A program made the position numbers and the translations under genes. A DNA stretch of 64,000 nucleotides from Luteimonas abyssi (GTDB taxonomy: Bacteria > Pseudomonadota > Gammaproteobacteria > Xanthomonadales > Xanthomonadaceae), in the NCBI RefSeq assembly GCF_001482195.1, contig NZ_KQ759763.1, positions 2,121,101-2,185,100 of the forward strand. Reading direction: 5' to 3'. Positions 36,200 to 45,023 of this stretch are shown piece after piece (the first letter of the stretch is position 1; the number at the start of each line of letters is the position of its first letter). Below the pieces are notes generated by a model. The model was not told where the DNA came from. It was given only the letters and a program-made list of their open reading frames with translations, and ran no database searches.

Positions 36200-37846
36200 T
36201 CAGGCCGCGGCTTCGCCGGGGCCGGGGCGCACGCGTTCCGGCGGGGCGAACGTGTCGGCGCGCGCGCCCGGCCAGAATTGCTGGAACACGGCGTGGCGGG
36301 GCTTGTCGTGCAGCAGTTCGCCAGGTTCCAGGAAACGGTACAGCGTGGCCAACGAGCGGATCTCGGTCGGCGACACGCGCCGCAGGATGTGCTCGGGGCC
36401 GATCTCGCGCGGGTGCGACAGGCCCGACGCGGCGATCAGATCGCGCAGCGCGCGCAAGGTGTTCTCGTGGAACTGGTGCACGCGCGACGTCTTGTCCGCG
36501 ACGTCCAGATGCTTCCAGCGCGACGGGTCCTGGGTGGCGATGCCGGTCGGGCACAGATCGTTGTGGCAGCTCTGCGCCTGGATGCAGCCCAGCGCGAACA
36601 TGAAGCCGCGGCCGGCGTTGCACCAGTCCGCGCCCATCGCCATCGTCCGGGCGATGTCGAAGGCGCTGACGATGCGCCCCGCCGCGCCGATGCTCACCCG
36701 CTCGCGGATGCCCAGGCCGACCAGGGTGTTGTGCACCAGCATCAGCGCCTCGTGCATGGGCACGCCGACGTGGTCGATGAACTCCGCCGGCGCCGCACCG
36801 GTACCGCCCTCTGCACCGTCGACGACGATGAAGTCGGGGGCGATGCCGGTGACCTGCATCGCCTTGGCGATGTTGAACCACTCCCACGGATGGCCGATGG
36901 CCAGCTTGAACCCGGTGGGCTTGCCGCCGGACAGTTCGCGCAGGTGGGCGATGAACTCCAGCAGGCCGATCGGCGTATCGAAGGCGGAATGCCCGGACGG
37001 CGAAATGCAGTCCGCACCTTCGAGCACGCCGCGTGCGGCGGCGATCTCGGCGGTCACCTTGGCGCCCGGCAGCATGCCGCCCTTGCCGGGCTTGGCGCCT
37101 TGCGAGAGCTTGAGCTCGATCATCTTCACCTGCGGATCGTGCGCATTGGCGACGAAGCGCTCGGGATCGAACAGGCCCGACGGGCTGCGACAGCCGAAAT
37201 AGCCCGAACCGATCTCCCACACCAGGTCGCCACCGTGTTCGCGGTGATAGCGCGAGATCGAACCCTCGCCGGTGTCGTGGAAGAAATTGCCGGCCTCGGC
37301 GCCCGCATTGAGCGCGAGGATCGCGTTGGCCGACAGCGAGCCGAAGCTCATCGCCGAGATGTTGAACACGCTGGCCGAATACGGCTGCGCGCAATCGCGG
37401 CCGACCTGGGTACGGAAGTCGTGTTCTTCCAGGTGCAACGGCCGCATCGAGTGGTTGATCCACTCGTAGTCCACCGCGTACACCCCCTGCTGCGAACCGA
37501 ACGGCCGCACGTCGCTGACCGACTTCGAACGCTGGTACACCAATGCGCGCTGTTGGCGCGAGAACGGCACCTCGGCGGTATCGCCCTCGATGAAGTACTG
37601 CCGCATCTCCGGCCCGATCGACTCGAGCCCGTAGCGGAAGTGCGCGAGCAGCGGATAGTTGCGGCGCAGCGTGCTGCGCGTCTGCAGCAGATCGACCAGA
37701 CCCAGCACCGCGAGCGCTCCGAACACCGCCGCCGCCCAACCCCACATCGGCCAGCGCAGGGTCAGCGCGAGCGAAACCAGACACAGGGCGATGGACGCCC
37801 ACCAGGCGTAGTAACGGCTCAAGCCGGACAGCGTGGATTGACTCAT
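36200..37846 (-). CDS. FMN-binding glutamate synthase-family protein
   Basis: Protein of 548 residues with two N-terminal membrane helices (about 11-50) and a glutamate synthase alpha-type FMN barrel: NISAMSFGSLSANAILALNAGAEAGNFFHDTGEGSIS, LKLSQGAKPGKGGMLPGAKVT, DCISPSGHSAFDTPIGLLEFI, FIVVDGAEGGTGAAPAEFIDHVG, and the 3Fe-4S cysteines GCIQAQSCHNDLCPTGIATQ. It lacks the glutaminase domain, so it is not a full GltB; a redox role at the membrane is likely but the substrate is unknown. ATG 37846 gives the membrane N-terminus. The gene stands alone on the minus strand. Confidence 0.9.
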   Translation of the reverse strand: MSQSTLSGLSRYYAWWASIALCLVSLALTLRWPMWGWAAAVFGALAVLGLVDLLQTRSTLRRNYPLLAHFRYGLESIGPEMRQYFIEGDTAEVPFSRQQRALVYQRSKSVSDVRPFGSQQGVYAVDYEWINHSMRPLHLEEHDFRTQVGRDCAQPYSASVFNISAMSFGSLSANAILALNAGAEAGNFFHDTGEGSISRYHREHGGDLVWEIGSGYFGCRSPSGLFDPERFVANAHDPQVKMIELKLSQGAKPGKGGMLPGAKVTAEIAAARGVLEGADCISPSGHSAFDTPIGLLEFIAHLRELSGGKPTGFKLAIGHPWEWFNIAKAMQVTGIAPDFIVVDGAEGGTGAAPAEFIDHVGVPMHEALMLVHNTLVGLGIRERVSIGAAGRIVSAFDIARTMAMGADWCNAGRGFMFALGCIQAQSCHNDLCPTGIATQDPSRWKHLDVADKTSRVHQFHENTLRALRDLIAASGLSHPREIGPEHILRRVSPTEIRSLATLYRFLEPGELLHDKPRHAVFQQFWPGARADTFAPPERVRPGPGEAAA

Positions 37847-37960
37847 GGTCCCGAGTCTAACGGCTCGGCCGGGCGACATCGCTGACGCGGCTTCCACGCC
37901 ACCGCCGCGCGTGCATCCGTCCTCGAGGGTGCCGCCGGACTCGCCGGCGCGTTGCGCGTC

Positions 37961-39280
37961 TCAGAGGCGGTCGTCCACCGCGTCGCGGGGCCATACCGAT
38001 TTGACGTCGTAGATCACCGCGTCCTCGCGCCCCAGCGCGCGGATCGCGTCGGCGTCCCAGTCGCGGAACGCGGCGTGCGCCACGGCCAGCACGATCGCAT
38101 CGTAGTGACCGGCGCGCGGCGCCTGCACGGTGTCGAAACCGAACATCGCCCGCGCTTCGTCCGCATCGGCCCAGGGATCGTGCACGTCGACCTCGGCACC
38201 CGCGGTGCGCAGACCGTCGATCACATCCACCACCCTGCTGTTGCGCAGATCCGGACAGTTCTCCTTGAACGTCAATCCGAGCACCAGCACCCGCGCGCCG
38301 GCCGCCGGCTTGCCGCGTTCGCCGAGCAGGCGCACCACCCGCAGCGCGACGTGCGCACCGACGCGATTGTTGATGCCGCGTGCGGCCAGGATCAGCTCGG
38401 GGTGATAGCCCACCGACTCCGACTTGTGGGTGAGGTAATAGGGGTCGACGCCGATGCAATGCCCGCCGACCAGCCCCGGCCGGAACGGCAGGAAGTTCCA
38501 TTTGGTGCCGGCGGCCTCCAGCACGTCGAGCGTGTCGATGCCCAGGCGCTCGAACATCATCGCCAGTTCGTTGATCAGACCGATGTTGACGTCGCGCTGG
38601 ATGTTCTCGATCACCTTGGCCGCTTCGGCCACGCGGATCGACGGCGCGCGATGCGTGCCTGCCGTGACGATCCCGGCGTACAGCGCATCGACGACCGCCG
38701 CGACGTCGGGCGTGGAGCCCGACGTCACCTTCGGGATGTCGGCCAGGCGGCGCCGCCGATCGCCGGGATTGATGCGCTCGGGGCTGTAGCCGCAGAAGAA
38801 ATCCACGTTGAAGCGCAGACCCGAGCGCTCCAGGATCGGCACGCAGACCTCTTCGGTCGTCCCCGGATAGACCGTGGATTCGTAGATCACCAGATCGCCC
38901 GGCGCGATCAGGCCGGCCAGGGTCTCGCTGGCGGCCTGCAACGGACGCAGGTCGGGACGCTGTTGTGCGTCGATCGGCGTGGGCACCGTCACGATGTAGA
39001 CGTTGCAGGGGGACAGGTCGGACGCATCGGCCGTGAAGCGCAGGTGCGTGGCGGCAGTCAGTTCCGAGGCCTCGGTTTCCCGGGTGCGGTCGACGCCGCG
39101 GCGCAGTTCGTCCACGCGTACGGGATCGATGTCGAATCCCAGCGTGTCCCGTTCCCGACCGAACGCGACCGCGAGCGGCAGGCCGACATAGCCGAGGCCG
39201 ATGATGCCGATGCGGACGTGGACTGGATCGGGGGGTGCGTGCACGGCGGGTCCGGTAGCGGAGGGACGGAACGCGGCCAT
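37961..39280 (-). CDS. Nucleotide-sugar (UDP-HexNAc) dehydrogenase, TviB/WbpO-like
   Basis: NAD-dependent 6-dehydrogenase of UDP-sugars, 439 residues. N-terminal Rossmann motif RIGIIGLGYVGLPLAVAFG, then TVPTPID, YESTVYPGTTEE, YSPERINPGD (the loop that in this subgroup favours N-acetylated sugars), the central dimerisation region, catalytic cysteine in VGGHCIGVDPYYL, and C-terminal VLVLGLTFKENCPDLRNS. Product would be a uronic acid for surface polysaccharide. The start is uncertain because the frame opens 25 residues before the Rossmann fold. No glycosyltransferase adjoins; tRNA-Leu ends 14 bp upstream. Confidence 0.9.
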   Translation of the reverse strand: MAAFRPSATGPAVHAPPDPVHVRIGIIGLGYVGLPLAVAFGRERDTLGFDIDPVRVDELRRGVDRTRETEASELTAATHLRFTADASDLSPCNVYIVTVPTPIDAQQRPDLRPLQAASETLAGLIAPGDLVIYESTVYPGTTEEVCVPILERSGLRFNVDFFCGYSPERINPGDRRRRLADIPKVTSGSTPDVAAVVDALYAGIVTAGTHRAPSIRVAEAAKVIENIQRDVNIGLINELAMMFERLGIDTLDVLEAAGTKWNFLPFRPGLVGGHCIGVDPYYLTHKSESVGYHPELILAARGINNRVGAHVALRVVRLLGERGKPAAGARVLVLGLTFKENCPDLRNSRVVDVIDGLRTAGAEVDVHDPWADADEARAMFGFDTVQAPRAGHYDAIVLAVAHAAFRDWDADAIRALGREDAVIYDVKSVWPRDAVDDRL

Positions 39281-39294
39281 GGCGGTCGCGCGAT

Positions 39295-39381
39295 TGGTGC
39301 CCGGAGCCGGAATCGAACCGGCACGATGTTGCCATCGGCAGATTTTAAGTCTGCTGCGTCTACCAGTTTCGCCATCCGGGC
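39295..39381 (-). tRNA. tRNA-Leu (anticodon TAA)
   Basis: 87 nt with encoded CCA (39295-39297). Acceptor GCCCGGA pairs with TCCGGGC; anticodon loop CTTAAAA gives TAA; a long variable arm (class II) and T arm GGTTCGATTCC are present. It reads leftward, directly upstream of the dehydrogenase gene. Confidence 0.96.
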
Positions 39382-39588
39382 AGGCGGCATAGGGTGCCCG
39401 AGCCGGGGCGGCAGGGAAAGTGATCGTCGGGGCGGCGCCGCACGGGACAGGCGCAACGGCATGCCCGCGCCTGCAGAAGGGCGCGCTCGAGCGGGACGCC
39501 CGGCCGGGCGCGCGCGATGCGGCGGCGTGTCCTGCTCACGGTCGGAAAGCGCCGGCGCTACACGCAAGTGGCGCGCCGGCGCCCCCGA

Positions 39589-40497
39589 TCACCCGCGCAA
39601 CAGCAGCCGCGCGAGCGTACCGGGCGCGCGCAGGCGCCGGCGCCACCAGTCCAGCCCGGCGCCGGTCTCTTCGGTGCGCCAGACCAGGTGCAGCGGCTCC
39701 GGCGCGCGCGGCTCGTCGACGTCCAGCGCCACCAGCGTGCCCGCGTCCAGGCACGGCCGCGCCAAGGGCTCCGGCAGGAAACCGAAGCCCAGCCCGGCGA
39801 GCTGGAAGCGCAGTTTCTGCCGCATGTCCGGCACCGCCAGCACGTCCTGCCCGCTGAGCAGGCCCACGGTGCGCGGCAGCAGCTTGCGCGCCGAATCGGA
39901 CACGATCACCGCCCGGTGCGGCTGCAGGTCCGCCCTGCCCAACGGGCGGTCGATCGCGGCCAGCGGATGCGACGGCGCCACCGCGAACACGAAGCTCAGC
40001 GCGCCCATCGGTTCGGCGACGTAGCCACCGCCGGACGGCCCCTCCCCCGCCGCCCCCACCAGCAGATCCACCCGCCGCTCCAGCAGGGCCTCCCAGGTGC
40101 CGGTCAGTGCCTCGGTCGCGATCCGCAGCCGCGTGCCCAGGGCCGTCGCGCAGAAGGCGGCGATGTCGTCGACCAGCGCACCGGGATCGAGCAGCGAGTC
40201 GAGCCCCAGCGCGACCTCCGTTTCCCAGCCCGAGGCCACCCGGCGCACCCGCAGTTCCAGGTCCTGCGCGGCACGCAGCAGATGACGGCCCTCGCGCAGC
40301 AACTCCTGGCCCGGGCCGGTCAGCCGGACCCTCGGACCGGCGCGCTCGAACACCTGCACGCCGAGGCCTTCTTCTAGCTGTCCGACGGCGTACGAGATCG
40401 TCGACGGCACCCGATGCAGTTCGCGCGCGGCGGCCGAAAACGAGCCGCCGCGGTCGATGGCGTCGAGAATCTGCAAGGCGTCGAGGCTCAGGCGCAT
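39589..40497 (-). CDS. LysR family transcriptional regulator
   Basis: DNA-binding regulator of 302 residues. N-terminal winged helix-turn-helix (about 1-60: LDALQILDAIDRGGSFSAAARELHRVPSTISYAVGQLEEGLGVQVFER) and a periplasmic-binding-like effector domain (about 90-300). The ligand is not evident. It is divergent from the pirin gene across 144 bp, the standard arrangement for a LysR regulator and its target; that region holds the partly palindromic AT-rich segment TTCGAAAATTTCGA at about 40501-40514, a possible operator. Confidence 0.92.
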   Translation of the reverse strand: MRLSLDALQILDAIDRGGSFSAAARELHRVPSTISYAVGQLEEGLGVQVFERAGPRVRLTGPGQELLREGRHLLRAAQDLELRVRRVASGWETEVALGLDSLLDPGALVDDIAAFCATALGTRLRIATEALTGTWEALLERRVDLLVGAAGEGPSGGGYVAEPMGALSFVFAVAPSHPLAAIDRPLGRADLQPHRAVIVSDSARKLLPRTVGLLSGQDVLAVPDMRQKLRFQLAGLGFGFLPEPLARPCLDAGTLVALDVDEPRAPEPLHLVWRTEETGAGLDWWRRRLRAPGTLARLLLRG

Positions 40498-40500
40498 TGT

Positions 40501-40514
40501 TCGAAAATTTCGAT
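40501..40514. promoter_or_regulatory. Possible LysR operator in the lysR-pirin intergenic region
   Basis: TTCGAAAATTTCGA is an imperfect inverted repeat (TTCGAAA / TTTCGA) four bases upstream of the lysR start, in a locally AT-rich part of a GC-rich genome. A role as autoregulatory site is inference from position only. Confidence 0.35.
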
Positions 40515-40641
40515 CATTTCACGGCAAAACGTTCGCTTCTGTTTCCAAGCATCCACCAGCAGACTACTTCACATCGCTTCGGCCTGCGAACACGCCGACC
40601 CTGGTCTGAACATCGACTTTTTCGAATGATAGGAGACACCC

Positions 40642-41340
40642 ATGTACGAGATCCGTAAGAGCGAAGACCGTGGGCCTGCCGAACACGGCTGGCTGTCGTC
40701 GCGTCACAGCTTTTCGTTCGGGCAGTACCACGATCCGCGGCACATGGGGTTCGGGCCGCTGCGGGTGATCAACGAGGACAAGGTGCAGCCGGGCATGGGC
40801 TTCGGTGCCCACGGGCATGCGGACATGGAAATCATCTCCTACGTGCTCGACGGCGCACTGGCGCACAAGGACAGTCTGGGCAACGGCTCCAGCATCGGCT
40901 ACGGCGACGTCCAGCGCATGAGCGCCGGCACCGGCGTGCGCCACAGCGAGTTCAACGGCTCCGACCGCGAGATGGTGCACTTCCTGCAGATATGGATCAT
41001 GCCGGATACCAACGGCGTCGAGCCCGGCTACGAGGAAAAGCGTTTCGAGCGCGCCGACAAGCTCGGCAAGGCCCGCCTGATCGCCTCCCCGGACGGCCGC
41101 GAGGGCTCGGTGCGCATCCACCAGGACGCGGCGCTGTACGCCACGATCCTGCGCAGCGACGACCGCGTGGACATCCCGCTCGCGCCGGGCCGGCTCGGCT
41201 ACGTCCACGTGGCCACCGGCACCGCCACCGTCAATGGCCAGCCGTTGAAGGCCGGCGATGCGCTGAAGCTGATGGACGAGGCGCACATCGTGCTGGAAGG
41301 CGGCGACGGCGAGGTGCTGAGCTTCGACCTGCCGCGCTGA
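40642..41340 (+). CDS. Pirin family protein (YhhW-like)
   Basis: Bicupin metalloprotein of 232 residues; characterised relatives show quercetin 2,3-dioxygenase activity, and the natural substrate is unknown. N-terminal cupin ligands are in GFGAHGHADMEIISYVLDGALAHKDSLGN (three histidines and a glutamate), then GYGDVQRMSAGTGVRHSEFN, FLQIWIMP and the pirin-type YEEKRF. RBS AGGAGA lies at 40631-40636. Likely controlled by the divergent LysR. Confidence 0.94.
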   Translation: MYEIRKSEDRGPAEHGWLSSRHSFSFGQYHDPRHMGFGPLRVINEDKVQPGMGFGAHGHADMEIISYVLDGALAHKDSLGNGSSIGYGDVQRMSAGTGVRHSEFNGSDREMVHFLQIWIMPDTNGVEPGYEEKRFERADKLGKARLIASPDGREGSVRIHQDAALYATILRSDDRVDIPLAPGRLGYVHVATGTATVNGQPLKAGDALKLMDEAHIVLEGGDGEVLSFDLPR

Positions 41341-41483
41341 CGGGGCCGCCCCGCTCCGAACGACCGGTGTCCTCGCGACCCGGTCGCTTCGGTCCAGGCG
41401 CTTCGACCTGGTCGCCCTCACCATTTTGGCGTGCGACGGCTGCGTAAGCTAAGGTCACCGGCCATCCCGAGCGGAGATTTCCG

Positions 41484-41744
41484 TTGCGCGCACCTGCACC
41501 ACGCACTCCCGGCAACTTCGACCGCGTCCTCGCCGTGGTCATGGCGCTGGTGGCCCTGCTCTACTTCTCCCGCTTCTTCACCGACCAGGCGCCAGAGGAT
41601 CTCTCCAAGGCGGTCGGTTTCTCGCTCTGCGTCGCCGCACTCGTCGTACGCCTGCGCACGCCGCCCGGCGAGCGCATCGGCACCATCCTGGGCATGCAGC
41701 TGGCCGGCTTCGCGTTGGTGCTTTACGGACTTTTCGGCTTCTGA
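41484..41744 (+). CDS. Small membrane protein of unknown function
   Basis: 86-residue protein that I do not recognise. Three hydrophobic segments (about 15-32, 44-56 and 65-86) separated by charged FFTDQAPEDLSKA and RLRTPPGERIG loops suggest an inner-membrane protein. An intrinsic terminator lies about 50 bp downstream, supporting a real transcript. Codon pattern matches the chromosome. Confidence 0.7.
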   Translation: MRAPAPRTPGNFDRVLAVVMALVALLYFSRFFTDQAPEDLSKAVGFSLCVAALVVRLRTPPGERIGTILGMQLAGFALVLYGLFGF

Positions 41745-41794
41745 GCCCACGTCCCGCATCGCATGCCGCGTGCCCGCGTCGCGCACCGATCACG

Positions 41795-41823
41795 AAAGCC
41801 CCGCCGATGCGGGGCTTTTTTTC
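41795..41823 (+). terminator. Intrinsic terminator
   Basis: AAAGCCCCGC / GCGGGGCTTT with loop CGAT and a run of T. Closes the small membrane protein gene. Confidence 0.9.
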
Positions 41824-41952
41824 GGCGCGTCATCGCACTGCGGGGAGCGGTGGCTGCGACGCCTACCGGTGTCGCGCGTCGCGTCTTGTCGTCACGAGCC
41901 GATGCGCCCGCCGTCACCGGCAAGCCCTTCCGGCGCCCGTCGGCCAGACAAG

Positions 41953-41976
41953 AAAAAACCCCGGATATACCGGGGT
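41953..41976 (-). terminator. Terminator of the tRNA-Gly/tRNA-Cys unit
   Basis: On the minus strand ACCCCGG, loop TATAT, CCGGGGT, then six T. Seven bases beyond tRNA-Cys, so it ends the leftward tRNA transcript. Confidence 0.88.
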
Positions 41977-41982
41977 CTGATC

Positions 41983-42056
41983 TGGAGGCCTGGGTCGGAA
42001 TCGAACCGGCGTACGCGGATTTGCAGTCCGCTGCATGACCACTCTGCCACCAGGCC
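41983..42056 (-). tRNA. tRNA-Cys (anticodon GCA)
   Basis: 74 nt with encoded CCA. Acceptor GGCCTGG pairs with CCAGGCC (minus-strand GGCCTGG...CCAGGCC), anticodon loop CTGCAAA gives GCA, T arm GGTTCGATTCC. Lies downstream of tRNA-Gly on the same strand. Confidence 0.95.
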
Positions 42057-42104
42057 GGTGACGCTGCGGGATTCTACCGGAAAACCGATCGATCCCCCTG
42101 ATAC

Positions 42105-42132
42105 GACAAGACCCCGCGGACGGGGTCTTGTC
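42105..42132. terminator. Hairpin between tRNA-Gly and tRNA-Cys
   Basis: Perfect 12-bp stem GACAAGACCCCG / CGGGGTCTTGTC with loop CGGA and no T-run. It may be a processing or attenuating structure in the tRNA transcript instead of a terminator. Confidence 0.5.
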
Positions 42133-42138
42133 TGAATC

Positions 42139-42214
42139 TGGAGCGGGAAAAGGGGCTCGAACCCTCGACCTCAACCTTGGCAAGGTTGCGCTCTACCAAC
42201 TGAGCTATTCCCGC
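42139..42214 (-). tRNA. tRNA-Gly (anticodon GCC)
   Basis: 76 nt with encoded CCA. Acceptor GCGGGAA pairs with TTCCCGC, D arm GCTCAGTTGGTAGAGC, anticodon loop TTGCCAA gives GCC, T arm GGTTCGAGCC. 36 bp downstream of pgsA, so pgsA-glyT-cysT may be one transcript, as in E. coli. Confidence 0.96.
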
Positions 42215-42250
42215 GGTGGAGGCGAAATTCTAACGTCACTTACGGTGGTG

Positions 42251-42859
42251 TCAACCACTTTTTTTCTCGCCCTTCATCAGGGCCGGCCAGGCGGCCCGCA
42301 GGTACTGCAGACCCGACCACAACGTGAGCAGCGCCGCGACCGCCAACAGCCAGTCGCCGATGTGGAACACGAACTCGCCCATCCACGGCTGCGCACGCGT
42401 GGCGGCATACGGCGTCTCCGGCGTGACCGAGTACAGCAGGCACAGCAGCGCGATCATCTGCACCACCGTCTTGAACTTGCCGATCGCCTGCACCCGCACC
42501 GTGGCGCGTTGCCCGAGCTCGGCCATCCACTCGCGCAACGCCGACACCGCGATCTCGCGGCCGACGATCACCGCCGCCCAGAACGCCATCCACGGCGTGG
42601 GATGCCCCTGCACGATCAGGAACAGCGCCACCGCCACCATCAACTTGTCGGCGACCGGATCCAGGAACGCGCCGAACGCGGAGTACTGGTGGTACCGCCG
42701 CGCGATCCAGCCGTCGAGCCAGTCGGTGATCGCGGCCAGGCCGAAGATCGCGGCGGTGGCGAAGTTGGTCCACGCGAACGGGAGGTAGAACACCACCACC
42801 AGCAACGGGATCATCAGGATCCGCGCGAGGGTGAGCCAGGTGGGAATGGTGAGCGTCAT
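42251..42859 (-). CDS. pgsA: CDP-diacylglycerol-glycerol-3-phosphate 3-phosphatidyltransferase
   Basis: Inner-membrane enzyme making phosphatidylglycerol phosphate, 202 residues. The CDP-alcohol phosphatidyltransferase motif is complete: Asp46, Asp49-Gly50, Ala53-Arg54, Gly63, Asp67 and Asp71. Four to six membrane helices; PTWLTLARILMIPLLVVVFYL is the usual first helix. Starts at ATG 42859, 24 bp after the uvrC stop; the uvrC-pgsA-tRNA order is also found in E. coli. Confidence 0.96.
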   Translation of the reverse strand: MTLTIPTWLTLARILMIPLLVVVFYLPFAWTNFATAAIFGLAAITDWLDGWIARRYHQYSAFGAFLDPVADKLMVAVALFLIVQGHPTPWMAFWAAVIVGREIAVSALREWMAELGQRATVRVQAIGKFKTVVQMIALLCLLYSVTPETPYAATRAQPWMGEFVFHIGDWLLAVAALLTLWSGLQYLRAAWPALMKGEKKSG

Positions 42860-42883
42860 GGGGGATCGCGATGGGGGAAGGCG

Positions 42884-45016
42884 TCAGGAAGCGGAATCGA
42901 GGCCGTGCAGGCTGTCGTAGATGCGTCGCGCCAGCGCGGCGTTGACGCCGTCGACCTGGGCGATCTCCTCGGCGCCGGCGGCCTTGAGGCCGGCGAGTCC
43001 GCCGAAATGCCGCAACAGGTTAGCGCGTCTGCGCGGTCCGATGCCGGGAATGTCTTCCAGCCGGCTCACGCTGCGTGCCTTCTGGCGGCGGCCGCGGTGC
43101 CCGGTGATCGCGAAGCGGTGGGCTTCGTCGCGCACCTGCTGGACCAGCTGCAGCCCCGCCGAATCCGGACCGGGACGAATCTCGCGCCCGTCGGGCAGCA
43201 GCAGCGCCTCGTGCCCGGCGCGGCGCGCTTCGCCCTTGGCCACGCCGACCAGCATCACGCCGCTGATGCCCAGCGCCTGCAGCACATCGCGCGCCTGCGC
43301 GACCTGGCCGGCACCGCCGTCGATCAGCAGCACATCGGGCAGGATCGCATCGGCGCGCGCCACCCGCGGCGACTTGCCGGCGCCGCGAGCCCGCGCGCGG
43401 GCGGATCGATCGGGACGGCCGCCCGTGACGGCCGTCTCGCCCTGTTGCGCGTCCGCATCACCCGCCCCTCCCGTCCCGTCCGAGCCGGCCGGCGCACCGG
43501 TGTCGTCCGCACCCGATCCGGCAGCGGCGCCGGAGCCGACCGCCGCCGCGCCCGCAGCGTTGCCGGCGGCGTCGCCCGCCGCCGCACCCTTGTCGGCGTC
43601 CGCGTCCGACGGCACCAGGCCGAGGGCGATCGCCGCACGCCGGAACCGTCGCGTCAGCGCCTGGTGCATGGCCGCGTAATCGTCGCCGGGGGTGACGTCG
43701 GTGATGTTGTAGCGCCGGTACTGCCCGCGCACCGGGCCTTCGCCGTCGAACACCACGCACGAGGCCACCGTGGCCTCGCCCATGGTGTGGCTGATGTCGA
43801 AGCATTCGATACGCTGCGGCGCGGTGTCGAGCCCCAGCAGTTCGCGCAACGCTTCCAGGCGCGCGGCCTGCGCGGACTGGCTGTCGATCCGCGCGGCCAG
43901 CGCCATGCCCGCATTGCGACGCGCCAGGTCCACGTAACCGGCGCGCTCGCTGCGCACGCTGGTCTTGATCTGCACGCGACGACCGGCGGCCAGCGAGAAC
44001 GCCTCCTGCAGCAGCGGAACATCCTCGATCGCCCGGTCGAGCACGATCTCGCGCGGCGGCGTCTGCTCGGCGTAGTACTGCGAGACGAACGCGGCCAGCA
44101 CCTCGGCCGGATCGTCGCTGCCGGCGGTCTTGGGGAAGAACGCGCGGGTGCCGAGATTGCGGCCGTCGCGGAAGGCCAGCAGCAGCACGCAGGCCTGGGT
44201 GCCCTGCATCGCCACCGCCAGCACGTCGAGATCGGCGATGTTGCCGTCGACGTACTGCCGCGCCTGCAGTCCGCGGATGGTGGCGAGCAGATCGCGCAGC
44301 GCGGCGGCGCGCTCGAATTCGAGGTCGGCCGAGGCCTGCTCCATCGCCTGGGCGAGCTCCTCGTTGAGCTCGCCGCTGCGGCCGTCCAGAAACAGCGTCG
44401 CCCGGCGCACCGCCTGTGCGTAGTCGTCGGCATCCACCATGCCCACGCACGGCGCGCTGCACCGGCCGATCTGGAACTGCAGGCAGGGGCGCGAACGGTT
44501 GCGGAACACGCTGTCCTCGCAGCTGCGCAGGCGGAACAGCTTGTGCATCACGTTGAGCGTTTCGCGCACGCTGCTGGCGCTGGGGTACGGACCGAAGTAG
44601 CGGCCGGGAATCCCGCGCGGCCCGCGGTGGAAGGCGAGGCGCGGCCAGTCCTGCTGGGTCAGCAACACGTACGGGTAGCTCTTGTCGTCGCGCAGCATCA
44701 CGTTGTAGCGCGGCTTGAGCGACTTGATCAGCTGGTTCTCGAGCAGCAGCGCCTCGGCTTCGGTGCGCGTCGCGGTGACCTCGATGTCCGCGATCTGCGC
44801 CACCATCGCCATGATCCGCGTCGGCTTGGGCGTGGCGCTGAAGTAGTTGGCCACGCGCTTGCGCAGCGACGCCGCCTTGCCCACATACAGCACCGCGCCG
44901 TCGGCGGCGAGCATGCGGTAGACGCCGGGCGCCGTGCTCAGCGTGGCGACGAACGCCTTGCCGTCGAAGCCGTCGTCGCCGCGACCGCCCTCGGAACCGG
45001 ACCTGCGCGGACTCAT
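42884..45016 (-). CDS. uvrC: Excinuclease ABC subunit C
   Basis: Nucleotide-excision repair endonuclease making both incisions around a lesion. 710 residues, about 100 more than E. coli UvrC (610). N-terminal GIY-YIG domain (GVYRMLAADGAVLYVGKAASLRKRV), cysteine cluster CSAPC near residue 185, UvrB-binding region, RNase H-like C-terminal nuclease (ECFDISHTMGEATVASCVVFDGEGP, LPDVLLIDGGAGQV) and a HhH pair (DIPGIGPRRRANLLRHFGGLAGL). A low-complexity Ala/Gly/Asp insert at about 467-557 splits the nuclease domain. Confidence 0.96.
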   Translation of the reverse strand: MSPRRSGSEGGRGDDGFDGKAFVATLSTAPGVYRMLAADGAVLYVGKAASLRKRVANYFSATPKPTRIMAMVAQIADIEVTATRTEAEALLLENQLIKSLKPRYNVMLRDDKSYPYVLLTQQDWPRLAFHRGPRGIPGRYFGPYPSASSVRETLNVMHKLFRLRSCEDSVFRNRSRPCLQFQIGRCSAPCVGMVDADDYAQAVRRATLFLDGRSGELNEELAQAMEQASADLEFERAAALRDLLATIRGLQARQYVDGNIADLDVLAVAMQGTQACVLLLAFRDGRNLGTRAFFPKTAGSDDPAEVLAAFVSQYYAEQTPPREIVLDRAIEDVPLLQEAFSLAAGRRVQIKTSVRSERAGYVDLARRNAGMALAARIDSQSAQAARLEALRELLGLDTAPQRIECFDISHTMGEATVASCVVFDGEGPVRGQYRRYNITDVTPGDDYAAMHQALTRRFRRAAIALGLVPSDADADKGAAAGDAAGNAAGAAAVGSGAAAGSGADDTGAPAGSDGTGGAGDADAQQGETAVTGGRPDRSARARARGAGKSPRVARADAILPDVLLIDGGAGQVAQARDVLQALGISGVMLVGVAKGEARRAGHEALLLPDGREIRPGPDSAGLQLVQQVRDEAHRFAITGHRGRRQKARSVSRLEDIPGIGPRRRANLLRHFGGLAGLKAAGAEEIAQVDGVNAALARRIYDSLHGLDSAS

Positions 45017-45023
45017 CCGCCGC

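Noticed and set aside
37961..39588. Genomic island at tRNA-Leu
   Set aside because: No integrase, no direct repeat of the tRNA 3' end and no composition change was seen.
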